The position numbers and the translations under genes are program-made. This document shows positions 33,390-40,677 of a DNA stretch of 40,677 bases, piece by piece. The stretch's first letter is position 1. The number at the start of each line of letters is the position of its first letter. The notes under the pieces were generated by a model. It made no database searches. It saw only the letters and a list, made by a program, of their open reading frames with translations, and was not told where the DNA came from. Source of the stretch: Bacteroides sp. 43_108 (GTDB lineage Bacteria; Bacteroidota; Bacteroidia; Bacteroidales; Bacteroidaceae); NCBI GenBank assembly GCA_001915545.1, contig MNQS01000127.1, positions 1 through 40,677 on the forward strand, in the 5' to 3' direction.

Positions 33390-34906
33390 ACTTTGGTCTC
33401 CTTAATATACTGGTTAAAGTAGTTTAGCATATCCGAAGCGGTGTCATTACCTTCAGTCTTGGCCGTGAATTTAGCTATGGCTAAAGTTTTAAGAATCGCC
33501 GTTATAGAATAATCTTTCAGGTTGAAGTGTTCGAAAAAAACGTGATTCGTATCAATCATACAGATAATCTCATGCTCGCTTTTCTTCGATACATCAACCC
33601 AGAACAGATGCTCGCCTTTATCTGAAACATATTTTACACTCAGTGTATATGGCACACCTTTAATTTTGTACTCATCCTTTTGAGTTTCACCCAATACGGT
33701 GGGCTCTGTAACTACCTGAGGTACAAATTCGGGAAAGATTTTTTGCTCGGGCTTGGGGGTGAATATATCAATAGGCGTTCTATTATTCTTTGCGGACGTG
33801 TCGTGCTTCTTAACAAGTTTCTTTACGACTTTGCGTGTCTCATCAAGTCTGTATTCATCGGCTTGCGCGTAGAGATCAAAGTCTTTTGTGTGTATTTCTC
33901 CTTTCAGCGCCTCCATAAGCGCTTCCAGATTCTCTTTGTCTTGGATATCATTTTTATTGAATGAGACTTCAAACCCCTCCAACTCAAGTTCTCCAAAGAG
34001 ACGCTTAAATCTAAAGTTGCCTTGTGTGCCAAACAGTGATTTGGGGAAATAGCGTCCATCTGTTTCAGCACCTACAATCACACGACCTCTACGCAACAGG
34101 ACCAGTCCATTCTGAGTATTGTTGATCTCTCGCAAGATAGCTATAAACCCTTGTGCGCGATATTTCCCAAACTTAAAATCTATCTCTTTTTTCCAGCGTA
34201 CAATATCGCCTTTGGGATTACGAGCAAATGGAGCTTCCAAGATTGGGTATTCCTCAAATGATAGAGGTTCTCCGGCAACATATAGATCCATTTCGTTGGC
34301 TCGTAATGATTGTCGGTATATACTGGCTAACTCCGTTTTGATTTTGTCCAGACTTTTGTTTGTCGGAGAGTTTTTTGTAGGTGCTGATATAGTGACAATT
34401 GTGTAGTGATCTTGACTCGAACAAGGACTCTCTTTAAATGGAAGTTTCTTTAAATCGTTGTCAAGAACATATTGGAGGTCGAACTCGTAGAAGCGTTCGA
34501 CGGGCTCCCCCAATGCCGTTGTTCTTACCGACCATGTATTGCCCAGCCAACCGGCAGCTGTTTTCATGCCCATGCCGAATTCATTGAGCCCCTTATTGTC
34601 TTCGGGGGTTTCTGCTGTTATAAATGCTTTTTGAAAACTCTGCCAATTTAGACCTCCTGCATTATCTGAGATTCTGATTGTTTGAGCTCTGTTGTTTTCT
34701 GGACTCCACTCAAAATCAACCGTTATTCTGAATTTGAAGTTGGAATCTAATAATAGAAGTTGGCTTTTGTCATCGCGATATGACTGCAATGCATTGTCAA
34801 TAAACTCTGCAATAGCATGAGAAACAGTGTTCGGCAGATCTGCATATCTAGCGAACATCGTTGTGCCAATCTCTATACTTACGGTTTGTTTATTGCTATC
34901 AGTCAT
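33386..34906 (-). CDS. MORC-like GHKL ATPase
   Basis: A 506-residue protein. The N-terminal GHKL ATP-binding domain shows the N-box EFIDNALQS (E34, D37, N38), G1 SDNAGG (80-85), and the lid segment GLNEFGMGMKTAAGWLG. An S5-like second domain and a C-terminal region follow, the latter ending in NYFNQYIKETKV. The layout matches bacterial MORC/HSP90-like ATPases, which comparative genomics places in restriction-modification operons. It overlaps dcm by 8 nt and the Z1 gene by 4 nt. ATP-driven dimer closure is likely used to sense or bridge DNA. Confidence 0.88.
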   Translation of the reverse strand: MTDSNKQTVSIEIGTTMFARYADLPNTVSHAIAEFIDNALQSYRDDKSQLLLLDSNFKFRITVDFEWSPENNRAQTIRISDNAGGLNWQSFQKAFITAETPEDNKGLNEFGMGMKTAAGWLGNTWSVRTTALGEPVERFYEFDLQYVLDNDLKKLPFKESPCSSQDHYTIVTISAPTKNSPTNKSLDKIKTELASIYRQSLRANEMDLYVAGEPLSFEEYPILEAPFARNPKGDIVRWKKEIDFKFGKYRAQGFIAILREINNTQNGLVLLRRGRVIVGAETDGRYFPKSLFGTQGNFRFKRLFGELELEGFEVSFNKNDIQDKENLEALMEALKGEIHTKDFDLYAQADEYRLDETRKVVKKLVKKHDTSAKNNRTPIDIFTPKPEQKIFPEFVPQVVTEPTVLGETQKDEYKIKGVPYTLSVKYVSDKGEHLFWVDVSKKSEHEIICMIDTNHVFFEHFNLKDYSITAILKTLAIAKFTAKTEGNDTASDMLNYFNQYIKETKV

Positions 34907-36245
34907 AACTCAATAGGTTTTTGGCAATTAGTTTAACAATCTCTACATTGACAGCATTGCCGAGAGCTTCAAAACATCTGCCTTGCGATAGTGAACCAAA
35001 GCTAATATTGTCCATACCTTGCAACTTGGCAGCTTCTCGCACCGTCATGTAACGACCCTTTGAGGGTTCTCCTTCTCTCAAGGTCTCTTGGGGAAGCTCA
35101 ACCCATGGCAAAATAGGAACCTGTGTGCCTACGAGGTTAAGAGCCGGAGAGTAGTCCGGTTTTTTTATGCGAATTCCGGAAGCTCTAAACTGAACGACCT
35201 TATCCTCGATGCTATAACCGGAGTTTTTACCACAGTTCCACTCCATCTTAAGATGGCTGTTCTCGAATCGCATAACCTCTGTAAGCCAGTCGTCTAACCA
35301 GTCTTTGTTATCAGCATAGAATTGGCGATTCTGCTCTATATACCTTATTTTCCACTGAGGGAATATCTTGGCTTTATTGGTCTGTGCGTATTTAGGCAGT
35401 TGCAAAAGGCAGTCAGATAGATTACCTTCCGTGATAATACGCCCCAATTTTCCTTTGCATCCAATAAGTTTATCTGGTGTAGTGAAGGCCGGAGCAATAT
35501 CAATAGGGTAGTTTGCTCCGAACTCCATTGCCCAAATAGGGAATCGAGGAATCTCATGCCCATGAGCAATGGTTTGATCGATGAACTTCTGCCATACCTC
35601 CAGTTGCATTCGAGTTTCTGGCTTCAAGTGCATATAATTCGGATCTGACTTATCAATAATCCGTCTTAAGTCACACTCCTTATTCGTTGGCGAGGGGAAG
35701 TGAAAGTTTCCGATACCTCCTTTATGCCGATCTACTGCAATAATATATATACGCTTCCTGTGTTGCGGTAAGCCAAATTGATGAGGAGACAAAATCGCGG
35801 GGACGGGAACCTCATAATCAAGATTATCCAATCTTCGATTAATTTCTGCCCAAGTATTGCCATGGTCATGCCCTTTAAGATTCGAAACATTCTCCAAAAA
35901 AATATATTTCGGGCGGTGGTATTGTATAATTGCGCAGATGTAGTCAAATAAGTTGCCGCGTTGTTTTTCATCATTAAATCCTTGCTGCTTACCTGCTTGG
36001 CTAAAAGGTTGGCATGGGAATCCGGCGCACAATATATCGTGAGAGGGAATGATGCTGATATCGATTTTTGTAATATCGCCTTCTATGTGCGTTCCAGGAT
36101 AATTCTCCTCATATAGTTTTCGTAAATCATCTTTAAGTTCGGAGGCAAACACACATTTGCAACCTAGTTCTTGTAGGGCTATATGAAAACCACCAAGTCC
36201 GGCGAATAAGTCAATGAATGTATATTGCTGTTTATTTCGTTTCAT
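34899..36245 (-). CDS. C5-cytosine DNA methyltransferase
   Basis: A 448-residue enzyme starting MKRNKQQYTF (36245); a TTG at 36254 would add three residues. Motif I FIDLFAGLGGFHIAL, motif IV GFPCQPFSQAG with catalytic Cys78, motif VI ENV (E118), motif VIII QHRKRIYIIAV and motif X GNAVNVEIVKLIAK are all present in order. The target-recognition region (about 240-390) is longer than average. It modifies host DNA so that the downstream nucleases spare it. Its start lies inside the end of a small XRE regulator gene in another frame. Confidence 0.94.
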   Translation of the reverse strand: MKRNKQQYTFIDLFAGLGGFHIALQELGCKCVFASELKDDLRKLYEENYPGTHIEGDITKIDISIIPSHDILCAGFPCQPFSQAGKQQGFNDEKQRGNLFDYICAIIQYHRPKYIFLENVSNLKGHDHGNTWAEINRRLDNLDYEVPVPAILSPHQFGLPQHRKRIYIIAVDRHKGGIGNFHFPSPTNKECDLRRIIDKSDPNYMHLKPETRMQLEVWQKFIDQTIAHGHEIPRFPIWAMEFGANYPIDIAPAFTTPDKLIGCKGKLGRIITEGNLSDCLLQLPKYAQTNKAKIFPQWKIRYIEQNRQFYADNKDWLDDWLTEVMRFENSHLKMEWNCGKNSGYSIEDKVVQFRASGIRIKKPDYSPALNLVGTQVPILPWVELPQETLREGEPSKGRYMTVREAAKLQGMDNISFGSLSQGRCFEALGNAVNVEIVKLIAKNLLSYD

Positions 36246-36393
36246 CGCTATCAATTAAATCTTTGGGATCTACTTTATTGCAAACATAAGAATTTACGAT
36301 GCAGAAACTCTTCCCGAGTTGTTCTGCCAGCCATGTTTGTTTGATTCCTTTCTCTTCAAGTACCTTCTTGATACAATTCATGGTTTTGCCCAT
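36232..36393 (-). CDS. shortened XRE regulator leading the dcm operon
   Basis: A 53-residue open frame (49 from the internal ATG at 36381) too short for simple ORF cut-offs. It reads MGKTMNCIKKVLEEKGIKQ, then TWLAEQLGKSFCIVNSYV, which is the first half of an XRE/HTH_3 domain widespread in Bacteroidetes. After NSYVCN the sequence jumps to KVDPKDLIDSDETK, which is the usual C-terminus. About 18 residues (helices 4-5) normally between them are absent, so it carries an internal deletion. It overlaps dcm by 14 nt and probably belongs to the same transcript as the system's regulator. Confidence 0.7.
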   Translation of the reverse strand: MGKTMNCIKKVLEEKGIKQTWLAEQLGKSFCIVNSYVCNKVDPKDLIDSDETK

Positions 36394-36531
36394 TGTATAA
36401 TCAAGTTTGTTATTGTTCTACGAAGGTATAAAATATTGTGCAATAAAAAGATAAAAAGAATGAAAATTTCTATTCTTCTTTATAATTGTACATTCTAGAG
36501 AAAGGTCATTTAATAATGGTGGAATGTTCTT

Positions 36532-36561
36532 CTTTATAAATTTCCCAGATTTATAAAGTAA
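36532..36561. repeat. left copy of the islet's direct repeat, with inverted arms
   Basis: The 16-bp sequence CAGATTTATAAAGTAA lies at 36546-36561 and recurs exactly at 39682-39697. Around this copy, CTTTATAAA (36532-36540) and TTTATAAAG (36550-36558) form a 9-bp inverted repeat with a 9-nt spacer, as at core sites of tyrosine recombinases. The integrase remnant begins 10 nt further on. Confidence 0.65.
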
Positions 36562-36570
36562 AGCCCTAAA

Positions 36571-37137
36571 ATGAAAACAAGAACTAAACGAGTGCAAATG
36601 CAAATAGACCCACCTACTTACAGTGGTTTATATGGTATTTGATATTTTAGAAACAGATCATAATGCCCGTAGACAGAATCAAGTGACAATGGCTGCCGCC
36701 AATGTCATCAAGTGGAAGCGCATTCAACTTACCAACGATGAAGCCGGAATCGAAAACAGGGAAAAAGTTTTTTGTGAGAAGGGCTGCATGGAGGTCTACA
36801 AAGAAAATCAAGCGAGGCGTGGTAAAAAGAACGTAAACCAAATCATGGAAACTATCCGCATACTGAAGGCGTTTGCGTATGAACGCATGACAATGGAGTA
36901 AATCGACAAGGCATTCTGTCAAGAGTATATCGACTATTTGTTGACGGAATATCGCCCCAAAGGAAAGCTGGGGTTAACTTTACGCTTACCGTATTCTGAA
37001 TGGGGTTTTGAATGCCGCTGTTCGTGCTGATTTTATTAAATTCCATCCTTTTACGAAGATTAACAACTCGGATAAGATACGTTTGCTGAAAAAACGTTCA
37101 TATATAATTGCTACTCCGATGAAAGATGAGGTCTAAA
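36571..37137 (+). pseudogene. remnant of a tyrosine integrase
   Basis: Reading MKTRTKRV at 36571, then after several frame changes, stretches of a Bacteroidetes integrase can be recognised. These are QLTNDEAGIENREKVF, RRGKKNVNQIMETIRILKAF, YERMTME-stop-IDKAFCQEYIDYLL, and in a third frame RILNGVLNAAVRADFIKFHP followed by FTKINNSDKIRLL. These cover the arm and SAM-like core domains; the catalytic domain (HxxR, Tyr) is absent. In-frame stops and deletions leave no function. It lies just inside the left direct repeat. Confidence 0.75.
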
Positions 37138-37490
37138 ACAGGCTTATTTGTTTCCCGGCTTTAGATTGGGTATTCTTGTTTTATTGCCTATATACTGTAA
37201 AGCTATTCAAAGCAACGAGATCTAAATGTAAACCGATTTAGTTCACTTAGCGGAATGTGTAAGGCCGAATAGCGAACTAATATTTCGAGTGTAAAACAGA
37301 TAAGCTAATCGCGTTTAGATCAGACAACTCTTTTTAGAGATAGTCATTTCGACAAGGTCTGAAATATTTTATAACCTTTTATGGCTCTAAAGCCTCGTTA
37401 ATTTAAGTTGATAGCAGTTCTAACAGCAAAATTATGTGCTTTTTTGCATTTTTTGTTTGATTAGATGCATGATATTTGAATGTTAATAGT
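37138..37490. other. AT-rich intergenic stretch
   Basis: No gene is visible in these roughly 350 nt. An inverted repeat, TTAGTTC (37238-37244) and GAACTAA (37274-37280), lies within it, with further partial pairing inside. The stretch separates the integrase remnant from the AbiL-like operon. Confidence 0.4.
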
Positions 37491-37498
37491 TACCTTTG
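37491..37498 (+). promoter_or_regulatory. -7 element of the AbiL-like operon
   Basis: TACCTTTG matches TAnnTTTG and lies 26 nt before the ATG at 37525. This supports that start rather than the upstream in-frame TTG at 37480. A clear -33 element is not seen. Confidence 0.45.
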
Positions 37499-37524
37499 TA
37501 TGTAATCAAACAGTGATCAAGATT

Positions 37525-38796
37525 ATGCTAGTTCAATTTTCTTTCGACAACTACAAATGCTTCAAAGAAGAAACTACTTTGAATTTTGTGGCATCCTCAT
37601 TTTCTGAAAAGTGCTCACATGCAACGAAAAAGGGATATTCAGTTCTTAAAGTACTTACGGTGTATGGTGCTAATGCTAGTGGCAAAACCAAGTTGTTTGA
37701 TGCTGTAAATTTTATGCGTAGCGTTGTATGCCCCCCTAAAAGAGATGGAAAGATTCCTGTATTTGATTATTGGCAAACGATATATGATTCATTTCGTCTT
37801 AATAATTATTCATCTCAAAATGAATCTTCGTTTGAAATGGTTTTTATCATTGATAATATTCAGTATAGATATGGATTTACTCTAAACAAAGAGAGTATTA
37901 TAAACGAATGGCTTTACCAGAAAAAATCAAGGGAAAAATCTGTATTTATTCGCGATAATTTGAATGTAACTCTTACTGGAGATCATATTAATAGCAAGAT
38001 CTTGGATATGGTTAGATCAGCAAATATGCTTTCTCCTATTGTACCATTAATTTCCATTCTTTCTACTTTTAATGATGTTTTGTGCAAAAAGATTGTTGAT
38101 TGGTTTGATAGTATTACCGTAATTTCTGCTAATGACTTAAAGCCATTTGATCTGTTTGATGCTGAAAAAAAAGAGAAGATTTTACCTTTTATCAAGGCAT
38201 TTGATATTAATATTGAAGACTTAGCACCTCATGAAATTGATATTGATACAATACCTGATAAAATTAAGAATATTGTGAATATTGATGCAAGTCATCATAT
38301 ATATGATGGTGTATTTGCAAAGCACAAAATTTATGACGAACATTATAATAGAGTCGGGTATACGAATTTTGTTTTAGAAAAAGATGAATCATTTGGAACA
38401 TTTAGGCTTGTCTGCATGGCCAGACATATCATTGAATCTCTTAAAAATGGTAGTACTTTGTTTATTGACGAATTTGATGGGGGGATTCATTCATTTGTGG
38501 CAAGGGCAATTCTTGAAATGTTTTATAACGCATCTTCTTCAGCCCAACTTGTCATTAATACCCATAATACATCTCTATTGAGTTCAAAAGACGAATCTGG
38601 AAAATCGTTATTGAGGAAAGATCAAATTTATATGACGAATAAAAACCGTTATGGGGAATCGACATTGATGCCTATAACTGAATATAAAAATAATTTGCGT
38701 TCAAGCATTGAAAGAAACTACCTTGATGGGAATCTAACTGGCGTACCATCTGTTGATGCTGATTACTTAATTTCATTTGTGCAGGAGGACAAATAG
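37525..38796 (+). CDS. AbiLi-like AAA ATPase (RloA-type)
   Basis: A 423-residue ABC/SMC-like ATPase of the AAA_15/AAA_21 group: MLVQFSFDNYKCFKEETTLN start, Walker A GANASGKT (48-55), Walker B LFIDEFDGGIHSF near residue 315, and the H-loop INTHNTSLL. The layout is that of OLD/RloA/AbiLi ATPases, which pair with a TOPRIM or RloB protein. The RloB gene follows 2 nt downstream. Such pairs cause abortive infection or cut nucleic acid after phage sensing. Start 37525 is supported by the -7 at 37491-37498. Confidence 0.88.
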   Translation: MLVQFSFDNYKCFKEETTLNFVASSFSEKCSHATKKGYSVLKVLTVYGANASGKTKLFDAVNFMRSVVCPPKRDGKIPVFDYWQTIYDSFRLNNYSSQNESSFEMVFIIDNIQYRYGFTLNKESIINEWLYQKKSREKSVFIRDNLNVTLTGDHINSKILDMVRSANMLSPIVPLISILSTFNDVLCKKIVDWFDSITVISANDLKPFDLFDAEKKEKILPFIKAFDINIEDLAPHEIDIDTIPDKIKNIVNIDASHHIYDGVFAKHKIYDEHYNRVGYTNFVLEKDESFGTFRLVCMARHIIESLKNGSTLFIDEFDGGIHSFVARAILEMFYNASSSAQLVINTHNTSLLSSKDESGKSLLRKDQIYMTNKNRYGESTLMPITEYKNNLRSSIERNYLDGNLTGVPSVDADYLISFVQEDK

Positions 38797-38798
38797 TT

Positions 38799-39539
38799 AT
38801 GGGAAAGGATCATTCATCATTTAATGCCAAACGCAAAAATTCTCGAAGTAGGAATCTCAAAAAAATCATTTTATATGTAGAAGGACGAAATACCGAATAT
38901 AGCTACCTTAAGCAATTGAAAAGAGCAAATTGCAAAGTTGAACCAGTTCCTGTGCGAGGAAATGGTATAGGTAATTGTATGGATTTCGTCAATACATCAA
39001 TTGGGAAATTCAATAGTTTACCCAAAAAAGAAAAAGAGAAATATTCAGGAAAATGGATGATTTTTGATTATGATGGTCACGATGATTTTTGGGATGCCAT
39101 TAAATTTGCAAGAAAGAATGGCTTTCAAGTTGCTTTTTCCAGTATGTGTATCGAATACTGGTTTGTGCTTCATTTTGAAAATCATGATGGAAATCCTATA
39201 CCTATTAAAGAGGGAAGCCATTCCAAAGCACAAATTGAAATGATAAATAAATACATTGGTCAATACAATAAAAAAAATAAGGGATCAATAAATTTGTACG
39301 ATATAAATAGTAAGGAAATCGAAGATGATTTTTTTGACCTTTTAATGGCTGAGGATGATATCACCCACAATAGAAGAATAATTGATGCCTATCTGCGTGC
39401 AAAAGTTATTCATGAAAATAAATTGGCAGTGGGGGCAGAGTGTCAAGAATCAGTAACTACGGTTTATAAACTTATGGAAGAACTTGGTACGATTCAATAC
39501 AATAAGCAGAAGGATAAATATGAATTGTACAATTGTTAA
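38799..39539 (+). CDS. RloB/AbiLii-like TOPRIM-fold protein
   Basis: A 246-residue RloB-family protein: KKIILYVEGRNTEYSYLKQL with E28 and MIFDYDGHDDF with D90 and D92, the acidic residues expected of a TOPRIM-like metal centre. A lysine-rich N-terminus may bind nucleic acid. RloB proteins are found beside RloA/AbiLi ATPases in defence pairs (AbiL). It starts 2 nt after the ATPase gene, so they form one operon. Probably the nuclease arm of the pair. Confidence 0.88.
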   Translation: MGKDHSSFNAKRKNSRSRNLKKIILYVEGRNTEYSYLKQLKRANCKVEPVPVRGNGIGNCMDFVNTSIGKFNSLPKKEKEKYSGKWMIFDYDGHDDFWDAIKFARKNGFQVAFSSMCIEYWFVLHFENHDGNPIPIKEGSHSKAQIEMINKYIGQYNKKNKGSINLYDINSKEIEDDFFDLLMAEDDITHNRRIIDAYLRAKVIHENKLAVGAECQESVTTVYKLMEELGTIQYNKQKDKYELYNC

Positions 39540-39565
39540 TATCTCCCAATTTACTCTTTTTTAGT

Positions 39566-39593
39566 CCTTATAGAATCTGGTTATTCTATAAGG
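39566..39593. repeat. perfect hairpin after the AbiL-like operon
   Basis: CCTTATAGAAT (39566-39576) pairs with ATTCTATAAGG (39583-39593) around a 6-nt loop, 27 nt after the RloB stop. No T-run follows, so termination is possible but not canonical. Confidence 0.55.
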
Positions 39594-39681
39594 GACACAC
39601 CTCTAATGGAAAAATAATGATTTGATAAAAAACTGTGCCTTAATTGGACAATCCCGAGAAAACAATCAAGCAAACAATTTT

Positions 39682-39697
39682 CAGATTTATAAAGTAA
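39682..39697. repeat. right copy of the islet's direct repeat
   Basis: CAGATTTATAAAGTAA, identical to 36546-36561 about 3.1 kb away. Neighbouring sequence differs on both sides, so only 16 bp is shared. Confidence 0.65.
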
Positions 39698-39731
39698 TTT
39701 CTCCCATATCCGGCAAGACTGGCGGACTATT

Positions 39732-39758
39732 AGCGGTCGCACGAGGCGACCGCTTTTT
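39732..39758 (+). terminator. strong rho-independent terminator
   Basis: AGCGGTCGC (39732-39740) pairs with GCGACCGCT (39746-39754), with a 5-nt loop and a T-run to 39758. It is oriented for rightward transcripts, ending anything coming from the AbiL islet before the convergent relaxase gene. Confidence 0.8.
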
Positions 39759-39777
39759 GTATGCCTGTTTCATGACT

Positions 39778-40677
39778 TTATCGTCTTAATCCTGTTCTCG
39801 GTTTCTTGCCCAATAGGAGGGTTGCGGCACGGGCACAGCGGCGGGCCCATTGCAGGTCGTCATCGTCCTTGTCCCGCCAGGGAAGATCGCTTTGCGAACC
39901 TCCGCCACCACCTCCGGTAGATACGGCGGGCGTATCAAGCACACCAACAAAGATAGCTACGGCTATGTCTGTCAGCTCGCTGCTGTTGGCAACCTCCCGG
40001 TAGTCAAACTCTTCGTTGAAATAGTCACGTACCCGTTCTGGGATATAGAAACGCTGTTCCGTTCCGCCATGGGAAGAAAGCATGTAGGATACCGAGCCGG
40101 AACGATAGTGGGTATAATCCATACCGGCTGCCGGTCTTTGAACAGGTTCCGGCCGATGGTTCTGAGAAGTATTGACCTGAGCGGCAAGTCTCTCACGGTA
40201 GTGGAGTTTTTGCCAGGTTCGGGGAAGTTTGGAAATCATCAGGTTACGGGCCACTCCCAATTCGGAAGCCTTGTATTTGGTATTTCCTTTGAGGATTGCA
40301 TATCCACGGAGAATATCTTTCTTATCCTTCCGTTCATATACGGAATAGCCTCTCCTGGCAAGTGCCTTCTTGTATTCTTCCCATGACCACGATGGCATGG
40401 TTCTCAATACCTCCATGCACTCTCTGTTCGGATTTCTTCCGCAGTCTTCCAGCCACGTTTCACTGCAACTCGCTCGGCTGCACGTTGTGCCCGAAGATGA
40501 ATGTTATGGTCATTGTTGATGTTCCCATTTTCATCAAAGCGGCAAATTGCGGCGTGTAGATGGGGAACTTTCCCTTTGGATTCCATGTGCAGGTAAACCG
40601 TGTATTTGCTGTTTGCCAGATTGGTCGGGCAGGAACGGACTTTCCCGTCCTTGCCGCTAATCACTTGTTTGTCGAAC
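39778..40677 (-). pseudogene. broken BmgA/MobA-type relaxase, running off the window
   Basis: Two frames together resemble the middle and C-terminal parts of a Bacteroidales mobilisation relaxase. The first (window edge to 40404) has HMESKGKVPHLHAAICR, with the HxH element of a relaxase metal site, then RAAERVAVKRGWKTAEEIR and an early stop. The second (40416-39778) begins MEVLRTMPSWSWEEYKKAL and continues with GYAILKGNTKYKASELGV, ending in a Gly-rich and basic tail. In intact relatives a short segment joins EEIR-x-E to MEVLR; here it seems lost along with the reading frame at about 40415. The N-terminus lies outside the window. Confidence 0.75.

Noticed and set aside
39566..39593. Hairpin as the right end of an insertion sequence
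   Set aside because: No matching inverted repeat is found at the other side and there is no transposase gene; the 16-bp direct repeats explain the islet better.

Overview
The window looks like accessory DNA from a Bacteroidales genome, plausibly Alistipes, Bacteroides or Parabacteroides. Evidence for this: several start-proximal promoters match the Bacteroidetes pattern TTTG-N(19-21)-TAnnTTTG, Shine-Dalgarno sites are scarce, the integrase is of the IntDOT/NBU class, and DUF4120/DUF4121-like genes and a BmgA/MobA-type relaxase are present. Base composition is a mosaic. About 9.5-23.2 kb is clearly GC-rich, whereas 0-9.5 kb and 23.3-40 kb are AT-rich, so the window was assembled by several transfers. 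I saw no tRNA, rRNA or CRISPR array.

Region 1 (0.5-9.3 kb, minus strand) is a tight five-gene operon read from a consensus promoter at about 9.36 kb. It encodes a NERD nuclease fused to an Rsm22-like methyltransferase with a Cys4 motif, a compact SF1 helicase, an 823-residue protein I cannot place, a DUF1848 radical-SAM-like protein, and an AlbA_2/ATPase (Schlafen-type) protein. An XRE regulator follows. I know no named defence system with this composition, and it is the best candidate here for an undescribed system.

Region 2 (9.55-23.25 kb, mainly plus strand) is the integrase end of an integrative element. It holds a tyrosine integrase lacking Arg I, two helix-turn-helix proteins, a histone-H1-like gene broken by a stop codon, a run of small orphan genes, a DNA adenine-type methyltransferase, RecD2, a reverse-strand umuDC operon with a YgbA-family gene, and further orphans including DUF4121- and DUF4120-like proteins.

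Region 3 (23.3-36.6 kb) is a second defence island. A plus-strand reverse transcriptase resembling the UG/DRT antiviral group carries two single-base frameshifts and is preceded by a structured non-coding stretch. Convergent to it is a minus-strand operon: a shortened XRE regulator, C5-cytosine methyltransferase, MORC-like GHKL ATPase, Z1-domain ATPase (frameshifted near its end), DUF4420 PD-(D/E)XK protein, a 622-residue protein with an internal duplication, and a PD-(D/E)XK-DUF2075 helicase. This is a methylation-linked, restriction-like system.

Region 4 (36.5-39.7 kb) is an islet of about 3.1 kb bounded by a 16-bp direct repeat. It contains a decayed tyrosine integrase and an AbiL-like pair (AAA ATPase plus RloB TOPRIM protein). 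Region 5 (39.8 kb to the end) is a relaxase gene broken by a frameshift and running off the window. Taken together, the window holds three or four separate anti-phage modules packed between integration and mobilisation genes, several of them showing decay.
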